Positions 1-8,475 of a stretch of DNA of 64,000 nucleotides are shown here, piece after piece. The position numbers were made by a program, and so were the translations under genes. Every line of letters begins with the position of its first letter. The first letter of the stretch is position 1. Origin of the DNA: Gallionella sp. GTDB lineage: Bacteria; Pseudomonadota; Gammaproteobacteria; Burkholderiales; Gallionellaceae. The notes under the pieces are model-generated. The model did not search any database. It saw nothing but the letters and a program-made list of their open reading frames with translations, and was not told where the DNA came from. The stretch is from contig JAQTUP010000002.1 of NCBI GenBank assembly GCA_028707275.1, forward strand, positions 557,198-621,197, given 5' to 3'.

Positions 1-326
1 GCAAGCTTTCCTGCCAGCTCTACCAGCGCAGCGCCGACATTTTTCTGGGCGTGCCGTTCAATATCGCCAGCTATGCCTTGCTGACCATGATGATGGCACA
101 AGTGTGCGACCTCAAACCCGGCGACTTCGTACACACGTTGGGCGATGCGCATCTGTACCTGAACCATCTGGAGCAGACCAACCTGCAACTCTCCCGCGAG
201 CCAAACCCGCTGCCTGTCATGCATATCAATCCGGAGGTGAAAGATATTCTGAGCTTCAAATTTGAAGACTTCACGCTCGAAGGCTATGATCCGCATCCGG
301 CGATCAAAGGACAGGTGGCAGTATAA
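1..326 (+). CDS. thyA: thymidylate synthase, C-terminal part (5' end outside window)
   Basis: Converts dUMP to dTMP using methylene-tetrahydrofolate, in the cytoplasm. The open frame runs from the window edge (first full codon at base 3). It carries the typical ThyA tail: [20 protein letters not shown], then the [16 protein letters not shown] block that binds dUMP, then [10 protein letters not shown] and the end motif [15 protein letters not shown]. The catalytic cysteine lies upstream of the window. A folA gene follows about 0.4 kb downstream, the usual thyA-folA pairing, here separated by a four-helix-bundle gene framed by repeats. The family assignment is certain; only the 3' 107 codons are present. 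Confidence 0.97.
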   Translation, partial: KLSCQLYQRSADIFLGVPFNIASYALLTMMMAQVCDLKPGDFVHTLGDAHLYLNHLEQTNLQLSREPNPLPVMHINPEVKDILSFKFEDFTLEGYDPHPAIKGQVAV

Positions 327-330
327 GAAA

Positions 331-369
331 CAGGATTCAGGATGCTGGATTCAGGATTCAGGATTCAGA
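331..369 (+). repeat. heptamer array (GATTCAG type), left arm
   Basis: Imperfect tandem copies of a 7-bp unit (GATTCAG) begin directly after the thyA stop codon. The array ends in AGAGG, which may serve as ribosome binding site for the gene at 381. It is the inverted complement of the array at 751-846, so the two frame the four-helix-bundle gene. Confidence 0.9.
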
Positions 370-380
370 GAGGCAACGCG

Positions 381-740
381 ATGAATTATAGTGATCTGAT
401 TGTTTGGCAGAAATCGATGGATTTAGTGACGGGCATTTATAAAATCACCGCTACGTTTCCAGTCGAGGAACGCTTCGGTTTGTCTTTGCAAATGAGGCGA
501 GCTGCCGTTTCTATTCCATCGAACATTGCCGAAGGGCATGGCCGAAAGGCTACTGGCGCTTATCTTAACCACCTTTCCATAGCCTACGGCTCGCTGATGG
601 AACTCGAAACCCAAATTCAGATTGCACTGAGGTTAAATTTTCTCGGCGCGGATGAAACCTCCAGCCTTTTGGATCAAACAAACGAAATCGGCAAAATGCT
701 TAACGGTCTCAAGAAGTCTCTGTCTGCCCATGAAGAATAA
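381..740 (+). CDS. four-helix-bundle protein (23S rRNA intervening-sequence / S23 family)
   Basis: A 119-residue protein of the four-helix-bundle family first seen as the product of intervening sequences in 23S rRNA genes. Visible family marks are the start YSDLIVWQKSMDLV, the core FGLSLQMRRAAVSIPSNIAEG with GHGR following, and a leucine-rich C-terminal helix pair. The molecular role is unknown; relatives have been proposed to bind nucleic acid. The ATG at 381 is preferred over the one at 342 because it has AGAGG upstream and matches the family start, and because codons 342-380 come from the repeat. The gene sits between inverted heptamer arrays, between thyA and folA, which looks like an inserted unit. 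Confidence 0.88.
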   Translation: MNYSDLIVWQKSMDLVTGIYKITATFPVEERFGLSLQMRRAAVSIPSNIAEGHGRKATGAYLNHLSIAYGSLMELETQIQIALRLNFLGADETSSLLDQTNEIGKMLNGLKKSLSAHEE

Positions 741-1338
741 AAACACTATCCTGCGTCCCGAATCCCGGACACTCGCTCCAGAATCCAGAATCCTGAATCC
801 TGAATCCGAAACTTCTGAATCCCGCATCCTGCATCCTGAATCCTGTCTTGTGGTTGCCATGGCGAAGAACCGCACCATAGGCGTGAACAACACGCTGCCG
901 TGGCGCTGCCCTGAAGATTTGAAGCATTTCAAGGCGCTCACCATGGGACACCACATGATCATGGGGCGCAAGACCTTTGACTCGATAGGCAAAGCATTGC
1001 CCGGCCGCACCACGGTCGTTGTCACCCGCGACCGCGAACTGAAGATAGAGGGCTGCCTGGTCGCTCACTCGCTGCCCGATGCGATAGCGGCATGCGCGTG
1101 CGATTCAAAAATCTATATCGTGGGCGGCGCCGAAATTTACACGCAAGCACTGCCGCTGATGGACACGCTGTACATCACCGAGATTCAGCAGGATGTTATC
1201 GGCGATGCGCATTTTCCTGAATTCGACACATCAATCTGGCAGGAAGTCTCGCGCGAAGTACGCACACAGGCCACGCCCCAGCCGCTGGAATACCATTTCG
1301 TCACTTATCACCGAAAGACGGCAATCCGTCATGTTTGA
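730..1338 (+). CDS. folA: dihydrofolate reductase with repeat-derived N-terminus
   Basis: Reduces dihydrofolate to tetrahydrofolate with NADPH, completing the thymidylate cycle with ThyA. DHFR marks are VVAMAKNRTIGVNNTLPW, the HHMIMGRKTFDSIG block, GRTTVVVTR and IVGGAEIYTQALP. The start is uncertain. The ATG at 730 overlaps the end of the preceding gene and gives 202 residues, about 40 of them encoded by the heptamer array. A GTG at 850 gives 162 residues, close to the usual length, but lacks a visible ribosome binding site and the first residues of strand beta-1. The array seems to have replaced the original start region. The 3' end overlaps the next gene by 8 bases. Confidence 0.93.
   Translation: MKNKNTILRPESRTLAPESRILNPESETSESRILHPESCLVVAMAKNRTIGVNNTLPWRCPEDLKHFKALTMGHHMIMGRKTFDSIGKALPGRTTVVVTRDRELKIEGCLVAHSLPDAIAACACDSKIYIVGGAEIYTQALPLMDTLYITEIQQDVIGDAHFPEFDTSIWQEVSREVRTQATPQPLEYHFVTYHRKTAIRHV
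751..846 (+). repeat. heptamer array (AATCCTG type), right arm, inverted to 331-369
   Basis: Imperfect tandem AATCCTG/CATCCTG/AATCCCG units, the reverse complement of the left arm. The reading frame runs straight into folA and would encode repeated PESRIL/NPES peptides. Confidence 0.9.
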
Positions 1339-1576
1339 ATTGCCTTCGATGTGGAATTTTGTGATCTCCACCCTCGTCTTCTTCATCGCCGCGTGGTATA
1401 TCCGTCGATATCTGGATGAACAGGGTCTTCCCAAAGGCGCTACGCACAGCCTGCTGGTCTTCACGCTCGCGTCCCTTGTTTCGTGGGGTGCGGGGGACGC
1501 CGCAGACTGGCTGCACGACACACCACCAAACGATCTTGCGACACTGCTAAAACCCGGCAGCCCGAACATAAACTAA
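1331..1576 (+). CDS. small two-helix membrane protein, unknown function
   Basis: An 81-residue protein with two hydrophobic segments, roughly residues 6-22 (WNFVISTLVFFIAAWYI) and 38-55 (HSLLVFTLASLVSWGAG), joined by a charged loop. The family is not recognised. The ATG at 1331 overlaps the folA stop codon, which suggests translational coupling. The reading frame is clean and the composition matches neighbouring genes, so it is probably real. No function is assigned. Confidence 0.6.
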   Translation: MFELPSMWNFVISTLVFFIAAWYIRRYLDEQGLPKGATHSLLVFTLASLVSWGAGDAADWLHDTPPNDLATLLKPGSPNIN

Positions 1577-1730
1577 ACAAACCATCGCCCTGGCACGTCA
1601 ATATTTGCTTCGTGACAGGCCGCGAGACAACAGCGGACATTCGAAATATTCTGGGCAGGCTTACTTATCCATGATTTTTATAGTGCGTTTCCTCATGATA
1701 AAATTGAAAAGCAAAACTGATTGCTAACCC

Positions 1731-2501
1731 TTAAGGATTGCCCGTAACCCATACATTCTCGTAGTGATCTTTCATGCATGCAATGGATATGTTATTGATA
1801 ACGTTACCGTTGGAGCATTCACGTGCAGATTTACCTCGGATCAGTACCCGCTCGTAATGAGGTGACTGTACATTAACTGTGCGGCGAGCTTCCATTTGTT
1901 CGCTCTCTAGCTTTTTCAGCGAATCCGCTTCTGCCTGCCGGATTAAATTTTGTTGATTCATTTGTTGTTGCGCCAATACCTTGCTATTGAAGTTGCTTGT
2001 TACACCCTTGATTACGGCGTTAAAAGCCCAGAAGGCAAAAACAATCGCAGCTATCAAAAATACTGCGCCTTGAACCATTTTTGTGAACGTTTTTGAAGTC
2101 GACTTTTTTTCAAACGAGTAGACCGTTTCTTCGGGTATATCAAATTTACCTGGCAAATTTAAGCGTTCACGAATCGTGAATGCTTCACTTGGCATTCTGA
2201 TTCTAATGAGCAGGATTCGCGCTTGTTCCATCCAGCGATTTTTGTTCGCGTCTCGCCTCCTGCCATCGTCTGTATCATGGGTTGTGTCATCAAGTTCAAT
2301 GGCGCAGATGACCTCTCCAGTTTCTGGATTTTGGACTACAAAATCCAGCTCGTATTGTCCCATCGCGCCTGTGTAAGCAAGTTTTCCCCTAACCACATTA
2401 GCCAATCGCATGTGCGGATTTATTTCATATTCTGGCAGTGCTTTGCGTAGCAATAATAGCGTTTCACGCTCCCTGTTTGTAGATGGACCCTGTTTAAACA
2501 T
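1731..2501 (-). CDS. DUF2726 domain membrane-anchored protein
   Basis: 256 residues. The N-terminal half (about 10-120) matches the DUF2726 fold, a nuclease-like domain: FVVQNPETGEVICAIELDD, then a lysine/arginine-rich stretch DANKNRWMEQARILLIRIR. A transmembrane segment follows near residues 140-160 (GAVFLIAAIVFAFWAF), then a glutamine-rich, probably coiled segment and a cysteine-containing tail. The ATG at 2501 is chosen over upstream codons because AAGGAA lies just before it. The role is unknown; the PD-(D/E)XK-like acidic/lysine pattern suggests nucleic-acid handling, but this is inference. Confidence 0.75.
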   Translation of the reverse strand: MFKQGPSTNRERETLLLLRKALPEYEINPHMRLANVVRGKLAYTGAMGQYELDFVVQNPETGEVICAIELDDTTHDTDDGRRRDANKNRWMEQARILLIRIRMPSEAFTIRERLNLPGKFDIPEETVYSFEKKSTSKTFTKMVQGAVFLIAAIVFAFWAFNAVIKGVTSNFNSKVLAQQQMNQQNLIRQAEADSLKKLESEQMEARRTVNVQSPHYERVLIRGKSARECSNGNVINNISIACMKDHYENVWVTGNP

Positions 2502-2550
2502 TGGTATTTCCTTGAAATAATAGTTCTGATCCAGTCTGCAGCAGACCGGT

Positions 2551-3057
2551 TCAGACATTAACGCTAACCCAACACTCAAACCAGTCGGTCAAAGCGCGGC
2601 TTTCGCCAAGGTTGGCAAGCCGCCGATCAATGGCATCGTGATTTCCCCACACCACGTCGGGCAAGATCCCATCGGCCACTTTTGACTCGATGTCGTGGCA
2701 ATACAGTCCCAGCTCGCGCTGCACGTAAAAACCGTAGGTACGGCAAGCAACCGGGCGCTGGGCATAAACAGGACAGACGCCGGCAGAGGTATCCAGCAGC
2801 GGGCAAATGACGGGACGCGACTGTTGGCGGCTTATGGCGAGCATATTACTGCGGATTCCCCGGAGTCGCTCCGGCGCCAGTTCTGTCAATCCCTCCCGCA
2901 GCAAGTCCCATTCTGCCAGGGTCAGTTGAGGCACCTGGGCAAGTCGCCTGCAACAACTATCGCAGCCCTTCCCGCACAGCCAGTCGGGACGACCTTCCAG
3001 GATAGTTTGTACGCGCACGTCAATATCGAAATGGAGTCTGGCCAGCATATTTCTCAC
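2551..3057 (-). CDS. YkgJ-family cysteine cluster protein
   Basis: 168 residues of the zinc/iron-chelating YkgJ family. The cysteine pattern is typical: CGKGCDSCCRR near residues 28-38, then CPLLDTSAGVCPVYAQRPVAC around 84-104, and a further Cys-His pair in LGLYCHD. Such proteins bind a metal or Fe-S centre through these cysteines, and the exact function is not established. It is encoded just upstream of the DUF2726 gene on the same strand, with a 49-base gap. Confidence 0.85.
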   Translation of the reverse strand: MRNMLARLHFDIDVRVQTILEGRPDWLCGKGCDSCCRRLAQVPQLTLAEWDLLREGLTELAPERLRGIRSNMLAISRQQSRPVICPLLDTSAGVCPVYAQRPVACRTYGFYVQRELGLYCHDIESKVADGILPDVVWGNHDAIDRRLANLGESRALTDWFECWVSVNV

Positions 3058-3118
3058 TCAGAGGGTTCTACAGAGGATCACGGGCAGATTCATTGCGGCC
3101 TGCGCTGCATCCAAAAAG

Positions 3119-3151
3119 CAAAAAGCCCGGAACTTTCGTTCCGGGCTTTTT
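3119..3151 (-). terminator. intrinsic terminator of the cold-shock gene
   Basis: Perfect 9-bp stem GCCCGGAAC/GTTCCGGGC with a 4-base loop, flanked by A and T runs on both sides, so it can act in both directions. It lies about 17 bases beyond the cold-shock stop codon and also faces the upstream side of the ykgJ-type gene. Confidence 0.93.
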
Positions 3152-3168
3152 CAACAACTCAAGCGCTA

Positions 3169-3372
3169 TTAAGCAGCCTGGATGTTAGAAGCTTGCTTAC
3201 CCTTAGGGCCTTGCGTAACTTCGAAACTTACTTTTTGACCTTCTTGAAGGGTCTTGAAACCGTTCATGTTGATCGCTGAGAAGTGCGCGAACAGATCTTC
3301 GCTACCATCATCAGGAGTTACAAAACCAAAACCCTTTGCATCGTTGAACCACTTAACTGTACCAGTTGCCAT
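3169..3372 (-). CDS. cold-shock protein (CspA family)
   Basis: A 67-residue single cold-shock domain that binds single-stranded RNA/DNA and melts RNA structure. RNP1 (KGFGFVTP) and RNP2 (DLFAHFS) are intact, in the order typical of CspA. AAGGAAG stands upstream of the ATG. About 170 bases of AT-rich sequence precede the gene, including a small hairpin CGGGA/TCCCG next to a T-rich run. A long structured leader of this kind is usual for cold-inducible csp genes. It ends at a strong intrinsic terminator, so it is probably monocistronic. Confidence 0.97.
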   Translation of the reverse strand: MATGTVKWFNDAKGFGFVTPDDGSEDLFAHFSAINMNGFKTLQEGQKVSFEVTQGPKGKQASNIQAA

Positions 3373-3549
3373 GTGACTACTTCCTTTTTTAAAAAACGGG
3401 AAAAACTCCCGCGAAACTATTTGATCGAAGATTGCACATGGTAAAACCAGTACTGCAGGGACTTTGAATCAAACACCAATATGACTTTATACGCATTATT
3501 CATTTTAAAAGCAAGCTGTTTTTTAAAAACAGAATCAAAAAGCAGAATA

Positions 3550-3621
3550 CTGGATTCAGAATTCAGGATTCAGGAAACCCACTGAACCGCTTTTGACTTT
3601 TCCCTGCATCCTGAATCCTGC
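3550..3621. repeat. heptamer inverted pair (GATTCAG / CTGAATC) without cargo
   Basis: The left arm at 3550-3575 has GATTCAG units and the right arm at 3604-3621 has their complement, with about 28 bases between. It lies immediately 3' of the decarboxylase stop codon. It has the same architecture as 331-846 but with no gene between the arms. Confidence 0.85.
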
Positions 3622-3623
3622 AC

Positions 3624-5870
3624 TTACCTCACGCAATCCACAAAATAACGCTTCACGCCATCCATCTCTTCTACCACCAGACCGTGAATATCCGTCTCGA
3701 AGCCTGGCAGTTTCTGACTGAAATCGCGGGCAAATTTCAAATAATCGACGATCGTTTTGTTGAATATTTCGCCCGGGATCAACAGCGGTATGCCCGGCGG
3801 ATAAGGCGTGAGCAGCACAGCAGTAATCCGCCCCTCCAGCTCATCTATTTCCACGCGATCCAGCTCCTCATGCGCCATCCTGGCAAACGCATCGGACGGC
3901 TTCATCGCCGGCTGCATGTCGGACAGATACATCTCGGTCGTCATGCGCGCGACATTGTGCAACTTGTAGGCATCGTGAATCTGCTGACAAAGATCGCGCA
4001 GACCCACCCGTTCATAGCGCGGATTTTTGCCCGCGAACTCGGGCAGGATGCGCCAGAGCGGCTGATTCTTGTCATAGTCATCCTTGAACTGCTGCAAGCC
4101 AGTCAAGAGCGTATTCCAGCGCCCCTTGGTGATACCTATGGTGAACATGATGAAGAAGGAATAAAGTCCGCATTTCTCCACGATTACCCCGTGCTCAGCC
4201 AGATACTTGGTGACCATGGACGCCGGGATGCCGCTGTCAGAAAAATCGCCGTCCACATCCAGCCCCGGCGTGATGATGGTCGCCTTAATCGGGTCGAGCA
4301 TATTGAAGCCATCAGCCAGGTCGCCAAAGCCATGCCACTTGTCCGAAGATTTCAACACCCAGTCTTCGCGAGACCCCACGCCTTCCTCGGCGATCACATC
4401 CGGCCCCCAGACCTGGAACCACCAGTCCAGACCGAATTCCTCATCCACTTTGCGCATCGCACGGCGAAAATCCAGCGCTTCGGCGATGGATTCCTCGACC
4501 AGAGCCGGGCCGCCGGGGGACTCCATCATAGCGGCGGCCACGTCGCACGAGGCGATGATCGCGTACTGCGGACTGGTGGAGGTATGCATCAAGTAGGCTT
4601 CGTTGAAAATAGACTTGTTCAGCTTGCGGCTTTGCGGCTCGCGAATCAAAATCTGCGACGCTTGTGACAGCCCGGCGAGCAACTTATGAGTCGATTGCGT
4701 GGCAAAAATCATCGATTCCTTCGCGAGCGGGCGATCACGGCCAATTGCGTGCATATCCTTATAAAAATCGTGGAACGCCGCATGAGGCAACCATGCCTCA
4801 TCGAAATGCAGCGCGTCGATACGACCGTCCAGCATCTCCTTCAACATCTCGACGTTGTACACGATACCATCGTAAGTGCTCTGCGTAATGGTCAAGATGC
4901 GCGGTTTCTTGGTTTTGTCTTTGATAAACGGGTTCGCATCTATCTTGCGCTGGATGCTGGCCGGCTCGAACTCTGATTTCGGGATAGGCCCGATAATGCC
5001 GTAATGGTTGCGCGTCGGCGTCAGAAACACCGGCACCGCACCCGTCATCATGATCGAATGCAGGATGGACTTGTGGCAGTTGCGATCCACCACCACGATA
5101 TCATCGGGCGCCACCATGGAGTGCCAGACGATCTTGTTCGAGGTAGACGTGCCGTTGGTAACAAAGAACAGATGATCAGCGTTAAAAATACGCGCGGCGT
5201 TGCGTTCTGACGCGGCCACAGGCCCTGTATGATCGAGCAACTGCCCCAGCTCATCCACCGCGTTGCACACGTCGGCGCGCAACATGTTTTCACCGAAGAA
5301 CTGGTGGAACATCTGACCTACAGGAGACTTGAGGAACGCCACACCGCCGGAGTGACCGGGGCAGTGCCATGAGTAGGAGCCATCCTGAGCGTAGTGCAAC
5401 AGGGCGCGGAAGAAAGGCGGCGCCAGCGAATCCAGATAGGACTTGGCCTCGCGGATGATGTGGCGCGCCACGAACTCGGGCGTATCCTCGTGCATGTGAA
5501 TAAAGCCGTGCAACTCGCGCAGCACATCGTTCGGAATATGGCGCGAGGTGCGCGTCTCACCATACAGATAGATGGGAATGTCGGCATTCTTGAAACGAAT
5601 TTCCTCGACGAAGGCGCGCAGGCTCTTGAGCGCGACCTCGGTCTCTTCCTTGCTGCCGCCACCGAATTCTTCGTCGTCGATCGACAACAGGAACGCAGAC
5701 GCACGGCTTTGTTGTTGCGCGAAGGACGTCAGATCGCCGTAGCTGGTCACTCCCAGCACTTCCATACCCTCTTTTACGAGTGCATCGGCCAGTGCGCGTA
5801 TCCCCAGCCCGCTGGCATTTTCGGAACGAAAATCTTCATCAATAATAACAATAGGAAAACGGAACTTCAT
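3624..5870 (-). CDS. Orn/Lys/Arg decarboxylase (fold type I, large form)
   Basis: A 748-residue PLP-dependent basic amino-acid decarboxylase of the AdiA/LdcC/SpeF type, normal length for the family. The N-terminal wing domain (residues 1-130) starts FRFPIVIIDEDF. The catalytic core follows with HSGGVAFLKSPVG, FVTNGTSTSNK, LHFDEAWLPHAAF and the lysine motif STHKLLAGLSQAS near residue 395 that holds PLP. The C-terminal domain contains TPYPPGIPLLIPGE. Whether it prefers arginine, lysine or ornithine cannot be read from sequence alone. The product (agmatine, cadaverine or putrescine) would serve polyamine supply or acid resistance. It is clustered with dcd on the minus strand. Confidence 0.93.
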   Translation of the reverse strand: MKFRFPIVIIDEDFRSENASGLGIRALADALVKEGMEVLGVTSYGDLTSFAQQQSRASAFLLSIDDEEFGGGSKEETEVALKSLRAFVEEIRFKNADIPIYLYGETRTSRHIPNDVLRELHGFIHMHEDTPEFVARHIIREAKSYLDSLAPPFFRALLHYAQDGSYSWHCPGHSGGVAFLKSPVGQMFHQFFGENMLRADVCNAVDELGQLLDHTGPVAASERNAARIFNADHLFFVTNGTSTSNKIVWHSMVAPDDIVVVDRNCHKSILHSIMMTGAVPVFLTPTRNHYGIIGPIPKSEFEPASIQRKIDANPFIKDKTKKPRILTITQSTYDGIVYNVEMLKEMLDGRIDALHFDEAWLPHAAFHDFYKDMHAIGRDRPLAKESMIFATQSTHKLLAGLSQASQILIREPQSRKLNKSIFNEAYLMHTSTSPQYAIIASCDVAAAMMESPGGPALVEESIAEALDFRRAMRKVDEEFGLDWWFQVWGPDVIAEEGVGSREDWVLKSSDKWHGFGDLADGFNMLDPIKATIITPGLDVDGDFSDSGIPASMVTKYLAEHGVIVEKCGLYSFFIMFTIGITKGRWNTLLTGLQQFKDDYDKNQPLWRILPEFAGKNPRYERVGLRDLCQQIHDAYKLHNVARMTTEMYLSDMQPAMKPSDAFARMAHEELDRVEIDELEGRITAVLLTPYPPGIPLLIPGEIFNKTIVDYLKFARDFSQKLPGFETDIHGLVVEEMDGVKRYFVDCVR

Positions 5871-5927
5871 GGCTTGACTCCCGGTGGAGATAAATGCGGA
5901 TAAACGCAGATTGTAAAGTGGGCGGGC

Positions 5928-6158
5928 TTACTCATCCTGTGCGGCATAAGAACTGGGCAGCTGCCTGAGCAATTCGCCCAGTACCGCGCGAAATTGCTGC
6001 GCATCGCAGCCCATCAGCACCGCATCGTCCAGAGCATCCTGGCAGACCTGGCGGATTTCTTCGAGATTTTCGCTTAAAACCTTGTTTTTTTCCACACAGG
6101 CGATGACCTCCCCCTTGGGAGAGAGCCAGATTATTTTCTTACCCGATGACACTGTCAT
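5928..6158 (-). CDS. small conserved hypothetical protein
   Basis: 76 residues, mostly helical in appearance, starting [21 protein letters not shown] and continuing with a charged helix NLEEIRQVCQDALDDAVLMGC. The start codon overlaps the dcd stop codon (TAATGA), so it is probably translated from the dcd message. The family is not recognised. It sits between dcd and the decarboxylase on the same strand. Confidence 0.65.
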   Translation of the reverse strand: MTVSSGKKIIWLSPKGEVIACVEKNKVLSENLEEIRQVCQDALDDAVLMGCDAQQFRAVLGELLRQLPSSYAAQDE

Positions 6159-6724
6159 TACATCTTCGGCAAAGTGACACCCACTTGGCCTTGATACTTG
6201 CCACCGCGATCCTTATAGGAAGTCTCGCACACTTCATCGCTCTCGAAGAACAGCACTTGCGCGATCCCTTCGTTGGCGTAAATCTTGGCGGGCAGCGGGG
6301 TGGTATTGGAGAATTCCAGCGTCACATAGCCTTCCCATTCAGGCTCAAACGGCGTGACATTGACGATGATGCCGCAGCGCGCATAAGTGGATTTGCCGAG
6401 GCAGACCGTCAGCACCGAACGCGGAATGCGAAAATACTCGACGGTGCGTGCCAGCGCGAATGAATTGGGCGGAATGATGCAATAGTCCGCCGTTACCTCG
6501 ACGAAGGAATTCGGGTCGAAATTCTTCGGGTCTACAATGGTGCTGTTGATATTAGTGAACAACTTGAATTCGTTCGAACAGCGGATATCGTAGCCATAGC
6601 TCGACGTGCCGTAGGACACGATACGCTTGCCGTCCACTTCCTTGACCTGCACGGGCGAAAACGGTTCTATCATGCCGTGCTCTTCCGCCATCCGGCGTAT
6701 CCACTTATCTGATTTGATGCTCAT
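6158..6724 (-). CDS. dcd: dCTP deaminase
   Basis: 188 residues, the normal length of the trimeric enzyme that deaminates dCTP to dUTP, feeding dUMP to thymidylate synthase. Typical blocks are [30 protein letters not shown], the nucleotide-binding [21 protein letters not shown] with catalytic glutamate in [14 protein letters not shown], and [15 protein letters not shown] at the end. It lies downstream of apbC on the same strand, separated by a purine/pyrimidine heptamer repeat. Confidence 0.98.
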   Translation of the reverse strand: MSIKSDKWIRRMAEEHGMIEPFSPVQVKEVDGKRIVSYGTSSYGYDIRCSNEFKLFTNINSTIVDPKNFDPNSFVEVTADYCIIPPNSFALARTVEYFRIPRSVLTVCLGKSTYARCGIIVNVTPFEPEWEGYVTLEFSNTTPLPAKIYANEGIAQVLFFESDEVCETSYKDRGGKYQGQVGVTLPKM

Positions 6725-6732
6725 TTTTTTAC

Positions 6733-6843
6733 GGGAAGGGGGGAGGGAGAAGGGAGAAAGGAGAAGGGAGAAGGGTAACAGCAGTGCGCCGGTTTTCCCT
6801 TCCCTCTTCCCTCTTCCCTCTTCACTCTTTACCCTTCCCCCTC
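6733..6843. repeat. heptamer inverted pair (GGGAGAA / TTCCCTC)
   Basis: The arm at 6733-6775 is entirely purine with a GGGAGAA unit; the arm at 6796-6843 is its pyrimidine complement, with 20 bases between. It fills the gap between apbC and dcd. The purine arm also has four G-runs within about 20 bases, compatible with a G-quadruplex or triplex. Confidence 0.88.
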
Positions 6844-6846
6844 CTT

Positions 6847-7944
6847 TTAAGTATTTTGTACCACGATTTTCGGGAACGCGGCGCTGTGATCCTGCGCCAT
6901 TTCCGCAACCTTTACCGCTACACGGCGCGCGATCTGTTTGTACACGCGGGCGATATTGCCGTCCGGATCAGCCACGACCGTGGGTTTTCCTGAATCAGCC
7001 TGCTCGCGTATCGTAATATCCAGCGGCAGCCCCCCCAGAAACTCCGTATTGTAATCGGCGCACATTTTTGCGCCACCGCCCGCGCCGAAAATGTGCTCTT
7101 CATGACCGCACTTCGAACAGATATGCGTGCTCATGTTCTCCACGATACCGACAATCTTGATACCGACTTTTTCGAACATTTTCAGCCCCTTGCGCGCGTC
7201 TAGCAAGGCGATGTCCTGCGGCGTGGTAACAATCACCGCGCCCGTGACCGGCACTTTTTGCGACAAGGTCAGCTGAATATCGCCGGTGCCCGGCGGCAGA
7301 TCCACCACCAGATAGTCCAGATTATCCCAGTGAGTCTGGCGCAGCAACTGATCGAGCGCCTGCGTCACCATCGGCCCGCGCCAGATCATCGGCGCATCGT
7401 CACCGGCTATCATGTAGCCTATCGACATCGACTGAATGTCGTAATTAGTCATCGGCTCCATGGACTGACCATCAACCGATTTAGGCTGACCGGAAATCCC
7501 CAGCATGGTAGGTTGAGACGGGCCGTAGATATCCGCATCCAGTATCCCGACGCGCGCACCTTCTGCCGCCAGAGCGAGCGCCAGATTGACGGCGGTCGTG
7601 GACTTGCCCACCCCGCCTTTGCCGGAAGCTACCGCGATAATGTTCTTCACGCCATCCACCAGCTTCACGCCGCGCTGAACGGCGTGAGGCACGACACGGC
7701 TGGCAACTGTCACCATCACCGAAGTCGCATCGGGCAAGGCGGCGACAAGATGCGCCTCGACCATCACGCGAATTTCGTCCCAGACGCTTTTCGCCGGGTA
7801 GCCCAGCAGTATATCCAGCGACACATCAGCGCCCGTTACCTTGACGTTCTTCACAGACTTGCCGCTGACAAAATCTTTTTTGGTGTTCGGGTCAATCAGA
7901 TTCTTCAACGCGTTCAACACGTCAGCATCGCTAAAACTCATCAC
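6847..7944 (-). CDS. apbC: iron-sulfur cluster carrier protein ApbC/Mrp
   Basis: A 365-residue P-loop ATPase of the Mrp/NBP35 family that delivers Fe-S clusters to target proteins. An N-terminal MIP18-like (DUF59) domain spans residues 5-90. The deviant Walker [21 protein letters not shown] lies near 105-124, then [14 protein letters not shown], Walker [12 protein letters not shown], and the cluster-binding CSKCG near residue 274. There are two adjacent Met codons at the start and either may be used. In many Betaproteobacteria apbC is divergent from metG. Here they are still divergent but 3.9 kb apart, with a repeat, a regulator and ccoG between. Confidence 0.97.
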   Translation of the reverse strand: MMSFSDADVLNALKNLIDPNTKKDFVSGKSVKNVKVTGADVSLDILLGYPAKSVWDEIRVMVEAHLVAALPDATSVMVTVASRVVPHAVQRGVKLVDGVKNIIAVASGKGGVGKSTTAVNLALALAAEGARVGILDADIYGPSQPTMLGISGQPKSVDGQSMEPMTNYDIQSMSIGYMIAGDDAPMIWRGPMVTQALDQLLRQTHWDNLDYLVVDLPPGTGDIQLTLSQKVPVTGAVIVTTPQDIALLDARKGLKMFEKVGIKIVGIVENMSTHICSKCGHEEHIFGAGGGAKMCADYNTEFLGGLPLDITIREQADSGKPTVVADPDGNIARVYKQIARRVAVKVAEMAQDHSAAFPKIVVQNT

Positions 7945-7980
7945 AGCCTCAATTCGATTATTTTCAATACCGCAATTCTA

Positions 7981-8458
7981 ACTGATGTTACGGATAGACA
8001 ACAATTTGCCACCAACCTTCAGGTTGGTGAATTGAAGCGCGGAGGGGTTTGTATCCCATCCGCTACGCACCTTAAACCTCGCCCTGAAGGGCGAGGTGGT
8101 GCGCATTCCGGCCTGAAGGCCGGAGTTTTAAACCGAGTCGTAATAAGGATGCCAATCAACTTCGCCGGGGCCTGACTGTCGGCAGACAGGGCAGCCCTGC
8201 TGCTGATCACCTTCTTTTGGCGACGCCAAGCTGCCAGGCGGCATTCCCTTGATAGTCGTAAACAGACGGGTGAGCTACTCACACGATCCGCACGGCGGCC
8301 GCGTGCTCAAACGGTGATAGCCTAACTCCACCGCCTGTTTTCGGCTGCCTTCAGCAAGCAAACAGGGGCTTAAGGGTGGAAGCGCCAGGGTTCGCCTCCT
8401 TAAAATATATTTGACGATTCATCAAGCCTGATTTTTGGAGCTTGCGCGTAACATCAGT
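7981..8458 (-). mobile_element. MITE-like element, copy A (478 bp)
   Basis: Bounded by perfect 12-bp inverted ends ACTGATGTTACG and CGTAACATCAGT, extending to 14 bp if the flanking TA is included. The inner part, read on the minus strand, is related to copies B (15589-15976) and C (36197-36500) in the block containing GTTTGAGCACG and CGGATCGTG. Copy A carries extra hairpins, among them GCCCTGAAGGGC and GGCCTGAAGGCC. No credible gene is inside. It fills the interval between apbC and the regulator gene. Confidence 0.75.
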
Positions 8459-8475
8459 TACAGAACTCAACAGAC

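Noticed and set aside
3684..4667. Long open frame opposite the decarboxylase gene
   Set aside because: Antisense shadow of a well-conserved enzyme; the translation has no family features. The same applies to the long frames opposite dnaE, hyfF and metG.
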